From contig QJPP01001833.1 in the NCBI GenBank assembly GCA_003996215.1, positions 37,501 through 101,500 on the forward strand: a DNA stretch of 64,000 nt. The letters are read 5' to 3'. The position numbers and the translations under genes were made by a program. The notes under the pieces are model-generated. The model had not been told where the DNA came from. It made no database searches and saw nothing but the letters and a program-made list of their open reading frames with translations. This DNA comes from Jaltomata sinuosa (lineage: Eukaryota > Streptophyta > Magnoliopsida > Solanales > Solanaceae). Below, piece after piece: positions 1 to 12,019 of the stretch (position 1 is the first letter of the stretch; every line of letters begins with the position of its first letter).

Positions 1-839
1 TTTGAGACCCATTAATGAAGTTTTTGTTACTTTCTTCACGTGAGAGAGAGAGACATAGATTTTGTGTTCGTGAGAGAGGAAGTAGAAGTTGTATTCGCTG
101 AAGAAGAGGAGAGTTAGCGCCAAAGTTTCTGCTTTTAAATTTGATGATATAGCCTATACAATGTATCTGTTATTAAACCTAATCTATTACTATATGTTGT
201 AAAAAAAATTATCTCTCTCCATGAATGGTTGCTTGTCCCATAATGCTTTGAACCCTAGCACACTCTGCTAGAGCTTTTTTCATTTTTAAGCTAGAGGATC
301 TTTGTTCAAATTTTATTTTCACCTTACAAAAGGGCTAGACATTGAATAATCTTAAAACATTGGTTAAAGTTTAATAACAGTTGTGACTATTTGTAAAAAT
401 CTCATCCAAAAATATTTGGGCTAAACCCACGTTAGTTGGACTTGTAATGTGAAAAGGATGAAAAGACTTTCCGATCTAATAAATGGGACAAGGACAAAAA
501 GAGCCTTTCCGTTAAAAATAATCCCACACAAATGACCATAGGATTTGAATTCTCATTTTCTAGCCATTTGCTAGCTACCTTCCACTGCTTTTCAATTTTT
601 CTGCCGCTATCTTTCTCTTTTTTTTATAAAAAAAACTTGCTACTTTTTGTTTTATTCAAAGCATCTTTTTTTTTGTTCAACTCCTTTTAAGAAAAAATCT
701 CTTTTCTTAATTGCTATTTTTTAGCAATCAAATATATTTATAATATTGTAACTATTACTCTCTTTTTTTATCAATTAATTATAAAAAAAATATTTTTTAA
801 AATACAATCAAAAATACATATATAAGTGCATATTTGATA
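1..839. other. AT-rich intergenic DNA, no gene seen
   Basis: I see no open frame with protein-like composition and no recognisable element end. A GA-rich patch lies near 45-115 and homopolymer T and A runs lie near 610-800. It may be decayed repeat DNA. Confidence 0.6.
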
Positions 840-1260
840 GCAGATACATATATTTCAATATCAGATACATGTATCTTTGATGCTATTTTATACAATAATT
901 AAATAGTTTTTATATACATCTTATACATATACATGTTCTATACACCAATGATACAGTTTCTATACACATCATATACAGATACATATTATATACAATAATT
1001 ACACAGTTTCTATACACATCTTATACAATCTTTAATTGCAATAATTATTTAGATATATATTCTATACAAAAATTATACAATTGTTATATGCATCCTATAC
1101 GGATACGTATTTTATACAATAACTATACAGTTTCTATACACATTCTATACAGTTTATATATATTTTATGCAAATACATATTTTATACAACAACTATATAG
1201 TTTCTATACATATATCTTATATAAAAATATATTCTATACAATGGTTATACAGATTTTATA
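840..1260. repeat. Degenerate ~50 bp AT-rich tandem array
   Basis: A phrase close to ATACAGTTTCTATACACATC, followed by a TTATACAATAATTA-like segment, recurs about eight times with drift in length and sequence. Clear copies lie near 950, 1007, 1127 and 1200. The unit is about 50-60 bp. No coding potential is visible. Confidence 0.6.
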
Positions 1261-1265
1261 AAATT

Positions 1266-1727
1266 ATATTAATTTTTTTTAAAAAAAATAGTTTTTTAGC
1301 CCAAAAAATTGGAGCAAAAAAATAAAGGGATAAAGGGCCCATGGCCTGAATTGCAAAATGGTCATTATATGGGATTTGTTTGGCCGACTGGCCATGTAAT
1401 GTCCAATGGCCCAAACATGGACCATTATTTTTTAGGGAAAAGTACATGCATGCCCTATAGATGCAAACTATTTACAATCAAATACCCTTTAAATAAATAT
1501 TAATTTTTTTTTAAAAAAATAGTTTTTTAGCCCAAAAAATTGGAGCAAAAAAATAAAGGGATAAAGGGCCCATGGCCTGAATTGCAAAATGGTCATTATA
1601 TGGGATTTGTTTGGCCGACTGGCCATGTAATGTCCAATGGCCCAAACATGGACCATTATTTTTTAGGGAAAAGTACATGCATGCCCTATAGATGCAAACT
1701 ATTTACAATCAAATACCCCTTTACAAA
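1266..1727 (+). repeat. Tandem duplication of a 231 bp unit
   Basis: Two head-to-tail copies are offset by exactly 231 bp and nearly identical over about 220 bp, so the duplication is young compared with its surroundings. Each copy contains an open frame of about 64 codons (from 1309 and 1540), but composition and lack of any family resemblance argue against a gene. The unit includes a TTAGGGAAAAGTACATG segment that resembles sequences near 4543 and, reversed, near 5502, so it may derive from a MITE end. Confidence 0.85.
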
Positions 1728-1749
1728 AAATACCCATAACTAATTAGAG

Positions 1750-2515
1750 AAAATGCTCCCTTCCCTTGTAGCTTTAGTAGTTATTTAGGTCCTTTTTCAT
1801 TCATTTTCTTTTTTATTTCTCTACTTTTTTTTTAATGTTTCTTTGTTCATTTTATATTTTTCTCAAATTATATTATTTTTATTTTCTTTTTACACCATAA
1901 TCTGATTCATCTTCAGTTTTAACTCTCTCTTTTTTCTCTTTTTTTGGTTATTTACTTTTTATTTCTCTGCTTCTTCTTAATTTTTTTCTTTTCTACTCCC
2001 CTTTGTTTCTCTTTTTTTTTTTTTATATATATTTTTCCTCTTTTATTGTTCATTTATTTTTTCCACAAATCATGTTATTTTTTATTTTCTTCTTTCACCA
2101 TAGTTAATTTTGGCTCCTTTCTTTTTGTGATTTTTTTCTCTTTATTTTTTAATTTTTCATTTCTTGTTCCTTTTCTATTTTTTATTTTTTTCTTCCATAA
2201 TCTATTTTTATTCATAATTTTTGTGCTCTTTTTTTTATTCTTTTTTTTCTATATAACAACAAAATATAACCGATATAGTAAACGTTCACTCCCTTTTTCT
2301 CATTTATTTCTTTATTCTTTAATTTTTTTCCTTTTTTGTTCATTTATCTATTTTTCTCAAATCATATTATACTTTTTTCTACCATAATCTAATTTCATAC
2401 TTAATTTTAGCTCTTTTTTTATTTTTCTGTTTTATTTTATTTATTTCTTATTTTTTATTTTTTTTTAATTTTATTTAATTCCTTTTTCTTTTATTTATTT
2501 TCACAACTTAATTTC
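1750..2515. repeat. T-rich pyrimidine tract
   Basis: About 770 bp consists almost only of T with interspersed C and A on the + strand, in runs such as TTCTTTTT and TTATTTTT. The strand asymmetry is extreme. A long phenylalanine/leucine-rich frame (1944-2387) is a by-product of composition and is not a gene. It could be an expanded poly(T) of retroposed origin or a nucleosome-excluding tract; the sequence does not decide. Confidence 0.8.
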
Positions 2516-2559
2516 ATTTACACTCATCGAGATCTACTTCAGTCCTTTAGTTTGACACT

Positions 2560-3755
2560 TTTGCAGTCCTCCATGATACCATCACAATATATCTATATGA
2601 TGACATAGTATCAAGGAAAATTATTCCAATGCTTCGTTGAGATACTCCTTAATATACCATCACAGTATATCTAGATACTAGCATAGTACCATGAAGGGCT
2701 GCTTCAATCCTTCAACAAGATACTCCTCAGTATATCATCACATATATTTATATACTGACATTGTATCATGGAGGACTATTTCAGTCCTTGAATAAGACAC
2801 TCTTCAATCCTCCATGATACCATCACAATATATCTATATACTGACATGATATTATCCCTCAATGAGACACTTCTCAATCCTGCATGATACCATCACAGTA
2901 TATCGATATACTATGATGGTATCATAGAAGACTGTTTCAATCCTTCAATGAGACACTCTTAGTATACCACCACAATATATCTATATACTGGAATGATATC
3001 ATCCATCAATGAGACAGTCTTCAATTATACCATCACAATATATCTATATATTGGCCTGGTATCATGGATAACTATTTTAGTTCTTCAATGAGACACTACT
3101 CAGTATATTATCACAGTATATCTATATACTAGCATGGTATCGTTCAGGATTACTTCAGTCCTCAATAAGACACTTCTCAATCATTTATGATACAATCACA
3201 GTATATTCATATACTATCATAATATCATTTAAGTTTGCTTCATGCCTCAATGATACCATCACAGTGTATATATATATATATATATATACTATCTTGGTAT
3301 CATTGATGTCTGCTTCAGTTTTTAGTGAGACTTTTATGATACCATCATAGTATATCTATATACTGACATAGTATTATAAATGATTATTTCAGTCCTTCAA
3401 TGAGACACTCCTTAGTATACCATCACAATATATCTATATACTGGAATGATATCATTCATCAATGACACAATCCCCAGTCCTCTATGATACCATTACAATA
3501 TATCTATATATTAACATATTATCATGGATAACTGTTTTAGTCCTTCAATGAGACACTACTTAGTATACTCTCATGGTATATCTATATAATGGCATGGTAT
3601 CGTGGATGACTACTCCAATCCTTCAATAAGACACTTCTCAATCCTTCATGATACCATCACAGTACATTCATATATTATCATAGTATCATTGAGGTTTGCT
3701 TCAAGCCTCAATGATATCATCATTGCATATCTATATATTGTCGTGGTATCATGAA
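2560..3755. repeat. Tandem array of near-palindromic units (~70-80 bp period)
   Basis: About sixteen copies share the core ACCATCACAGTATATCTATA. Cores start near 2579, 2658, 2735, 2818, 2889, 2967, 3039, 3110, 3190, 3256, 3341, 3420, 3488, 3570, 3652 and 3715. Most cores are flanked by CCATGATACC on the left and GGTATCATGG on the right, which are reverse complements, so each ~46 bp core is an imperfect palindrome. Between cores a spacer reads like CTTCAGTCCTTCAATGAGAC. No frame is conserved between units, so this is satellite-like and not coding. Confidence 0.85.
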
Positions 3756-3759
3756 GGAT

Positions 3760-4725
3760 AAAAAAAATCTAAAAATAGTTAGATAATATTTGTTTCTTTA
3801 TACTTCATTTTATCTTTAAAAAGAGATTGATAAAAGAAAAAGATAATCTAACAAAATTAAAATAATTAAGAAAACAAAACAATAAAGGAGCCAATAAGAG
3901 AAAATATTTTTTTATTAATTTATATTTAATAAATAAGCTAGTGACTTTAATATTTTTCTTAATTATTTATTATTGTAATCTAATTATCTAATTTTTCTAT
4001 TTGTATTAGTTTAAAAATACTTAGCTAATATTAAAATTAGCTATTAGCAAAATTAATTTATGAATATTTCCAAACATTAATTATTTTGTTCCACATAAAA
4101 GTTAAAATCTTAGCCAAATTAAAAAATAAAATTTCCTAATGAATTGCTCAAGCCCCAATGTTTGATCAAAAAGGGAAAAAGTTAAAATATTTAGCCAAGT
4201 TTTGTAAAAAATATAAAAACAAAAACAGTTAAAATAAAATAAATACAATACCTATTATTTTCATTTAAGGAAGAAGAGGAAAAGGGAGAAAGGGACCCAC
4301 CACGTGCAAAAAGGGAAAGAAAACTTCTCAAGGAGAAAAGTGGACCCACTACGGCATCAAATTCACCGGAAATTTGGTGCTACAGCCAATGGGAGCATGT
4401 TGAATGATTACTTTTAGCCGATTGTGTAGTGCTGGTTATTAATTACTGCCGATTGAATATTTTTGAATTTAATATGAGAAGGGGTATTTTGGTGTAATTA
4501 GTTTAATTTTAGGTCTATTTTGTGTACTTTTCTTTATTTTTTAAAGGGAGAAAAACACATGTAGCCAAGCCCAAAATATTTATAACTTTTCATAGCCTTA
4601 AAAACAAATTTTCAAAAAATAGCCCTAAAATAGTATGACTTTAAAAGTTCTGTAGAGAAAAAAATAATAAAAAATAAATTAAGAGAATATCTCAAAGTTC
4701 AACACCTGCCTTCGTCTAAATCTAT
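3760..4725. other. AT-rich intergenic DNA, no gene seen
   Basis: I find no protein-like frame. A less AT-rich patch near 4265-4445 contains a CACGTG palindrome (near 4301) and purine-rich runs. A segment starting near 4543 (GGGAGAAAAACACATG) loosely resembles the reverse complement of the sequence ending near 5502, but I could not confirm a target duplication. Confidence 0.5.
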
Positions 4726-4730
4726 TATAC

Positions 4731-4925
4731 ACTATTTATACACATTATACATTAAATATGCCTTGTATAATTGATGTATAATTATTGTATAATATATATT
4801 TAATTAATGTGTATAATAATTATATACTATTTATACACATTATACATTGAATATGCATTGTATAGTTAAGGTATAATTATTACATAATATATATATATAT
4901 ATATATAAAATTAATGTATATAACA
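4731..4925. repeat. 95 bp tandem duplication
   Basis: The phrase ACTATTTATACACATTATAC starts at 4731 and again at 4826. Both copies continue through a TATAATTATTRYATAATATAT-like tail, and the second runs into a pure (TA)n stretch. The motif style resembles the array at 840-1260. Confidence 0.7.
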
Positions 4926-4949
4926 ATTATACATTTATTACACCTATGA

Positions 4950-5580
4950 AGAGTAGGCAGAAAATTACGAAAAACTCAGGGCTATATTTTAATTATACAT
5001 CAATTAACACCTCTAAAATAAAATCACAAACATATCCATGAAAACTTCTTTAAAAATGAGTTAGCAGACCTTCAAATGCTTAGCTTTGCACAAAAAATGT
5101 ACTGGTTCAGTTGATGAAATTCTTTATTGAAAATTGTAAGAAAGATTTATAATAAAATAAAAAGGAAAAAAGTAGATGAAGGGCTATTGTGTATTGAAAT
5201 ACTTCTCCAGCCAAATATTCGTTGTCATCCTCTTTATTCCTTCCTAGTTGTAATGTTTACATGGGGAGAGAGAGATAGAAATTGTGAGAGAGAAGAGAAA
5301 AAAAAATCGCCACTTAGGGTTAAAGAGAGAGGAGATTAGGAATGCATTTTGGGGCTAATAAAAATTATAAAATAGGCTTGATTGGCAATTATTTGCAATT
5401 TAGTTAAACTAGGATTATTTTGAGTCTATAATTAAAATGAGTTGCTAATTGAGTTAATTTTTCTTTTTTAAAAAGGTCAGTCCATGTCCTTTTCCCCTAA
5501 TAAGAAAATATATCAGTAAAATATTTATACTTTTTGCAGAAATAGTACTAGTCCGCTTTTAGGAGCCTTATTTAAATTTT
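4950..5580. other. Intergenic DNA, no supported gene
   Basis: A 70-codon frame at 5127-5339 is Lys/Arg/Glu-rich only because the DNA is A- and GA-rich. It has no recognisable domain, and I do not call it a gene. Confidence 0.5.
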
Positions 5581-5581
5581 A

Positions 5582-5757
5582 GCTGATTTTTAAGAATTAT
5601 TTAAGATTTAGGCATATTTATTTCAAACTCTATCAATGTTCTTAATAAAGTTAAATGTAACGTCCCGGCTGATTTTTAAGAATTATTTAAGATTTAGTCA
5701 TATTTGTTTCAAACTATATCAATATTTTTAATATAGTTAAATGTAAGTATAAACCTT
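5582..5757. repeat. 87 bp tandem duplication
   Basis: The segment beginning GCTGATTTTTAAGAATTATT is repeated with an 87 bp offset (GATTTTTAAG at 5584 and 5671), with about ten differences. A weaker partial third copy may follow to about 5795. No coding potential. Confidence 0.7.
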
Positions 5758-6084
5758 ATTCAAAACATATTAAATATTTTTAATATAGAAAATGTAATTA
5801 GATAAGCAAATTCTGAATATTTTCTATCACCCCTTATAATTTGTATAATCGTCCTTCGAATAGATCTCCAGACCTACTATTTTTTTTTTGCTCTCTTATA
5901 TTAATAACTTGTTTCCCCCTCTTCCCTCAAATTAATCTTTTCCATTAATAGTTTCAGACTTGATCCACGCTGTTAAAATTACTTTAGAATATTTTAAAAG
6001 AGAATCAAAAGAAACATAGAATGAGAAGAAATTAAAATGATCAAAAAATCATTATATATAAGGATATAACACTAGCCATTAATT

Positions 6085-6101
6085 ATAATACCAATATCAA
6101 T
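6085..6101. repeat. LINE target-site duplication, left copy
   Basis: The 17 bp ATAATACCAATATCAAT is repeated exactly at 12628-12644 and frames the LINE. Long variable-length duplications are typical of target-primed reverse transcription. Confidence 0.92.
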
Positions 6102-6163
6102 AAACGCTCTCAACGAAAACCTAATTTTTGCCTAAACCCTAAGATTTGCCTACACCGGCCTCT

Positions 6164-7975
6164 ATGGCCACCACCTCCGGTGGCTTACCACCGGAGATTC
6201 CACCACCAATCCTTACACAACAACCCCAACAGACGCAATAATCCAACACAGAAACATCCATACCCACCCCCAAATATGCAAACCTCTTTAAACCAAAAAA
6301 CACCCAGCCTATAACCAATGTCCCACCAAAACCAGTAGTGATTCTGCATGGTGAGCCCAACGTAACATGAAAAAAATCAGAAGTTAAAAATCTCATAGTA
6401 TAGGAAAATCTGCTATTCGCCATAGTGGGGAAATTTTCCTACGAAAAGCCTGACATCAAAGAATTAAGGAAAACAATCCCTGGACAGTGTGGGATCAAGG
6501 GAGAATGCAACATAGGTTATCTTGATGGTAGACATGTTTTAATCAGCTTGACAAAATTAGAGGATTATGTACAAATGCTATCAACATCAGCTTTCTACCT
6601 AAAGGTTAGAGATTGGATGTGGCAGATGAGAACGTTAAAGTGGGATCCATGGTTTGATCCGGAGATGGAAACAACTACTGCAGTAGCCTGGATTTCCCTA
6701 CCAGACCTACCACCTAATTTCTTTGCTATAAACGTTGTTTTCTCAATAGCAACAACAGTGGGAAGACCTCTAACAGTGGATATGGCTACAAGAAACCAAA
6801 CTAGACCTAGTTGTGCAAAGGTCAAGGTGGAAGTGGATCTTGTAGCTAAACTACCACAAAAGGTAAGGATCAATGAAGAAGATGATGTTACTGGAGAACT
6901 CAAGTCTAAATGTATTCAAATTCAGTACGACTATATTCCTAAATACTGCAAGGAATGTTGATCGCAAGGACATGATGAACAAGGATGCTGGAATATACAC
7001 CCTGAATTGAGAGAAGATGCTGAGGAAGAAACCAAGGAAGGGCTAGAGAACAAAAAGGAGGACTCTCTCCCAAAGCTAGGCACAACTGCATATAATACTA
7101 AAACATTGACAAGCGGTAAAAGAGTGGGGAACCAGCAAAGAAAACTGCTATGGATGACAAGGAGAAGTAAGTACAAAAAGGATAAAACTGGAAGACTGAT
7201 AGAAGGGGATGAACCCAAAGAAGATATCAAAACAGATAACCCCTTTGCAGCACTTGACAATATTGGGGAACAGGGGGAAGAATCAGGGAAAGAAAGGACA
7301 GAACAATCACCAACAGAAATCAAGGAATATGCTAAGGAGTGGGTGACAAAAAGCTTTGGGAAAAGAGATGGAAAGGCACTGCAGAACAGACTAACAACAA
7401 GGAGGCAAAAAAAGTTACTAGTGATAACAAAGGAAGCACTGATGAGGACAGCAAGGACCCAGACAAAAGTGTTACAGATAATACTGCCATCACAATCTAT
7501 GACACAAAGGATGACAATAGAAAAAGCCCAGAAAAAGGAGAAGGACCTGATAATGCCATTATCAACTATGATAGTACAATAGAGGAAAATTCAAGTCACA
7601 GTAATGAAAAGGATGAAGATTACACAGATCAGATCCTAGAGGAAGATGAGTTTGAAGACCTGGCACTGGCCATTGCTGATGTCCCAGGAAGAATCCCAAC
7701 TTCTAATGCTACAGACTCAGGGAACAAAACCAAGAGAAGAAGAAGCTGAGAAGGAGCTACAGAGGGACAGAAAATGTTTAGACCTGGACAAAGCAGATAT
7801 GACAAAGTCCATAGAGAATGTTTCTAGAGCTGGAGATTTATCTCCAAAACAGATAGAGCAAGTCAAGAATAACAATGGGAAAGTTAAGAAGAAAGGAACA
7901 AAAGACAAATTTGTTCCTCAGGCAACTGGGAGACAAAGAAGGAGTATTGTTAATAAGCACAATCAAACATTATGA
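6164..7975 (+). pseudogene. LINE ORF1 (DUF4283-like, zinc knuckle), disrupted
   Basis: ORF1 proteins of plant LINEs bind the element RNA to form the retrotransposition particle. Reading from the ATG at 6164, a Pro/Gln-rich N-terminus is followed by a DUF4283-like region (about 6425-6880). A CX2CX4HX4C knuckle follows (about 6944-6990: CKEC, then QGH, ending GC), and then a long charged Lys/Glu/Asp-rich tail. Damage: stops near 6239, 6368 and 6402; a TGA at 6961-6963 inside the zinc knuckle itself; and frameshifts near 7340 and 7650-7740. The tail can be followed to a TGA at 7973-7975. The spacing of knuckle residues is intact apart from the nonsense codon. Confidence in identity is good; exact frameshift points are estimates. 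Confidence 0.8.
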
Positions 7976-10900
7976 ATGCTCTTATATGGAATATCAGATC
8001 TGTGGACACTCAGAAGGCATTCACAAGATTGATTACAATGCAAAAAAGATACCAATTCTGGTTCATTGCGTTAATGGAACCTTTTCAAGAAGGACAGAAC
8101 ATAGAAAACTACAAAAAGAGATTAGGGATGCAGGAAGCTATCTACAATGTTTCAGGGAAAATTTGGGCTATCCTAGAGGCAACTATAGAGTATACAATAC
8201 TAGTGAATGAGGACCAACAACTCTCCATTAAGCTGTATAATCAGAAGCTGGGCAAAGAAATGGTAGTAACTCTAGTGTATGCTAAATGCACCAGAGAAGG
8301 AAGAATGGATCTCTGGGAATCACTATACCATTTGGCAAGTACAATACAAGCACCCTGGCTTGTGAGAGGAGATTTCAATGTTATTGTGGATGAGAATGCG
8401 AAATTGGGAGGTCTGCCAGTAACTATTGCAGAGATTGAAGATTTCATTCACACTATCAACACTTGCAATCCAAATGATATAGGTTTTAAGGGGAGCAAAT
8501 ACACCTGGTGGAATGGCAGAACAGATGAAGAATGCATCTTCAAAAGACTGGATAGAGTAATGACAAACACTGAGATGCAAGATCTTTTCCCCATTATGGA
8601 AGTGGAACACTTTATTAGGAGTGGATCAGATCATACCCCATTATTACTTTAGTTTAACACAACAGCAGAGGAAATTAAGAAACCTTTTAAACTCCTGAAC
8701 TTCTGGCTCTCAGAAAATTCTTTCTTAAAAGTGGTAGAAGAAAATTGGAAGGAAGACTTTGCTGCATCACCATTCATCATATATCACCACAAGATAAAGA
8801 AGACCCAAGAAGGCATTGATCCAGTGAAGTAAGCAGACTTTTGGAGACATTTTCTAAGAAATTGCAACTCTGTAAGAAGTTATCAAAGTGCAGGAGATGC
8901 AATTTGAAAGTCTTCCAGATGTAGCAAACAGAGAAAAACTACATAAGTTGGAGGCTGACCTTAACAGAAAGTTGCATTTAGAAGAAGAATTTTGGAAACA
9001 AAAAGCTGACATGGAATGGTTCAAAGATGGTGAAAGAAATACCAAATTCTTTCACAAATATGTCAAAGGGAGAAGATCCAAGCTAAGGATCAACAGAATT
9101 TAGAACTCAGATGGAGAATGGCTTGAAGAAAGGGAAGACATTGCAGCTGAGGCAATTCAATTCTACCAGAACCAATTTGCAAAGGAAGAAGAATTCAGTA
9201 ACTTCAAAGTTCTGGAGAACCTGAATACTATAATTACTAGGAACAAAATGAGGATATTTGCAGATTGTCTACTGAGGATGAGGTGAAACAGGTGGCGATG
9301 AGTCTAAATAAGGGAAGTGCAGGTGCGACTGATGGCTTAACTGAGGCCTTCTACCAGCACACTTTGCATATCTTAAAGGATGACTTGGTGAATATGGTAA
9401 AAGCATTCTTTTGTGAAGAAGAATTACCTAAGTTTGTAACCCATACAAACTTAGCACTACTACCAAAGAAGATGGAGGTTCAGACTTTTTCAGATCTAAG
9501 TCCTATATCATTAAGCAATTTCCTCAAAAAGATTTTCAGCAGAATCATACATGAAAGACTGAAAAGGCTACTACCTAGCCTTATTTCACCTGAGCAAGCA
9601 AGATTTGTACAGGGGAGAAGCATTGCTGAAAATATATTATTGGTTCGGGAGATAGTTACAGAAATTAGAAAGAGAGGTAAACCACCAAACTTGATCATAA
9701 AGTTGGATATGATGAAAGCATATGATAGGGTATCTTGGCTCTTTTTGATCAAGATACTGAGGAAGCTGGGCTTTGATAAAAGACTGATAGATATGGTATT
9801 CAGACTACTATGCAATAACTGGTATTCAGTAATGATCAATGGTCAACCTAAGGGATTTTTTAGCTCCTCTAGAGGACTAAATCAGAGTGACCCCCTATCA
9901 CTCACCCTGTTTATACTGGCAGCAAAAGCACTATCTAGATCCTTAAACTCCCTACACCTGAATAGGAATTTTAAGAAGTTTGGTATGCCTAGAGGAAGCC
10001 CTAAGATCAATCACCTTGCCTTTGCAGATGATATGATCATTTTTTGTAAAGCAGAGGTCAGAACAATGCAACTTGTGATGGAAAAGCTTAACAGATATGA
10101 AAGAGTATCTGGACAGAAGATTAACAAGGACAAGAGTGATATTTACCTTCACTCAAGTGTGTCAATGGGAGTGGTTATTACAGCAGAGGTAGATACAGGT
10201 ATATTGAGGCAGAATTTTCCATTTACTTACCTTGGATGCCCTATTTTTTACAGGAGGAAGCAAAAGGCATTCTACAAACACCTGACACAAAGGATTAGCT
10301 CCAAACTACAAGCTTGGAAAGGAAGGTTACTATCTTATGGGGGTAGAGCAATACTAATAAAACATGTCTTCCAAAGCATATCTATCCATTCTTTGTCTGT
10401 TATGAACCCACCCAAGAATGTGATAACACAAATTCACAAGATCCTAGCCCAATTCTTCTGGTGCAGTTGTATAGGAGGAAAGAACAGACATTGGTCAAGC
10501 TGGAATAATCTATGTTTACCAGAGGCAAAGGGGGGACTTGGGTTTAGATCCCTCACAGATGTATCTATGGCACTCTTCTGCAACCTGTGGTGGAACTTCA
10601 GGACTAATACAACAGTTTGGAGTACATACATGAGTAATAAGTATTGTCATAGAATAAACCAGAATCTAGTGGTCTGGAGAACAAGAAATAATGGATCACA
10701 GGTGTGAAAGAAGATGTTGCTAGCTAGATATTTGATAGAACACCAGATCTGGTGGCAACCACTAAGGGGTAACTCACAACTATGGCATGACAACTGGACA
10801 GGTATGGGGTCTTTATACAACATAACACCAGAAGACCATTACTGTGATGAATCGATCCAAAGGATTGAAGAAGTAACTAAAGGTGGAGAATGGAATGTAC

Positions 10901-12016
10901 AGAAACTTCATCAACTATTACCACAAGAATATGTGGAACACATAGTTAATCCTATTAAACTACTAGTTGGTGGAGAGGCTGATAAAGCATGGTGGATGTT
11001 GGAAGCTAATGGAGAGTTCACAGTCAAATCAACATGGAACTATATTAGACACATGGAGGAACCTAACAAAGTTTTCAAGAGGATATGGATACAGGGGTTA
11101 CCTTAGCTTTCTTTATGTGGAGACTATGAAAGTTTAAGGTTCCTGTGGATGATAGAATCAGAAGGTGGGGCTATGCCCTCCCTTTCAAATGCTGGTGATG
11201 TACTACATCAGGGAAGGAAACAGTCTCACACCTATTCAACCACTCACCTACTGCTAACTCCACTTGGAATTATTTCTCTTCTTTTGCAGGTATTAGCATA
11301 CATGGAATGCACCTAAGAGAAATAATCCTAGCTTGGTGGAATGCTTCTACAAAGAAAGGGATGAAACCATATTTTAGGGCCATACTAGCATGATAGTGAG
11401 GGAGCTATGGAGGAGAAGGAATTCTAGCAAGCATGAAGGAAAGATGACCTCAACTCATAGAGTTATACATCAGGTGACACAAAACATTCACATACTACTT
11501 AGAGTAAGAAGACCATCTATTCTATTCTCAATAAAGTGTCCTGATATATTGAAGACACTAGAAGATCATGCCCCTCAGGTAAAAATTACCAAAGTTTTAA
11601 GGGAATTCCCACCTGAGGGTTGGATCAAGTGCAATACAGATGGCACTGCAAGAGAAAATCCTGGAAGATGCTCCTATGCCTACTGTGTAAGGGATTCTAG
11701 GGGTGATCTACTATATGTTGAGGCACAAGAGATAGATCAGACAACAAATACAGAGTCAGAGGCAAGGTCTATATTAAAAGCAAGCAGGTACATTCAACAG
11801 AGACAGTTCAATAGAGTAATCCTACAAACAGATTCTTTGTTAATGTCTAAAGTGCTAACAAATGAGTGGAAACCTTCATGGGCTATAGTAAATGTGGTTA
11901 CTGATATCAAACATAATCTAGCTAGCAGAGAGCATCAGGTAACACATATACTAAGGGAGGGGAATAAAGTTGCAGACTACTTAACTAGGAGGGGAATAAA
12001 GTTGCAGACTACTTAA
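7972..12016 (+). pseudogene. LINE ORF2: endonuclease, reverse transcriptase, RNase H (disrupted)
   Basis: ORF2 nicks the target and copies element RNA. The ATG at 7972 overlaps the ORF1 stop (ATGA). The endonuclease (7972-8652) keeps WNIR, the Glu of MEP, GDFN, RLDR and the terminal SDH. After a stop at 8650 and a frameshift near 8830-8890, the linker WFKDGERNTKFFH (about 9010-9060) and the RT (9265-10707) follow. The RT shows LDMMKAYDRV, a degraded GLNQSDPLS (usually RQGDPLSP), FADDMIIF and YLGCP. Past a TGA at 10705 the frame continues to 11106. A zf-RVT-like Cys/His region lies near 11160-11260. RNase H (11390-12016, shifted frame) keeps NTDGTA, TESEA and QTDS. Confidence 0.88.
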
Positions 12017-12019
12017 CTA
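11956..12019 (+). repeat. 32 bp tandem duplication at the end of LINE ORF2
   Basis: The stretch starting GGAGGGGAATAAAGTTGCAG is immediately repeated with a 32 bp offset. Because 32 is not a multiple of 3, the duplication shifts the frame at the RNase H C-terminus, so the present stop at 12016 is probably not the original one. Confidence 0.85.

Noticed and set aside
1944..2387. 147-codon Phe/Leu-rich frame that looks like a membrane protein
   Set aside because: It is a translation of the T-rich tract; no start context, no domain, and the composition follows the DNA skew.
2560..3755. Regularly spaced repeats resembling a CRISPR array
   Set aside because: Spacers are themselves repeated and similar, repeats are degenerate, there are no cas genes, and the setting is a plant nuclear genome.
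5127..5339. 70-codon basic frame
   Set aside because: Lys/Arg/Glu richness comes from A- and GA-rich DNA; no homologue recognised and no promoter seen.
4543..5502. Possible MITE with GGGAGAAAAAC / GGGGAAAAGGACATG inverted ends
   Set aside because: The ends match only loosely and the flanking bases do not form a target duplication.
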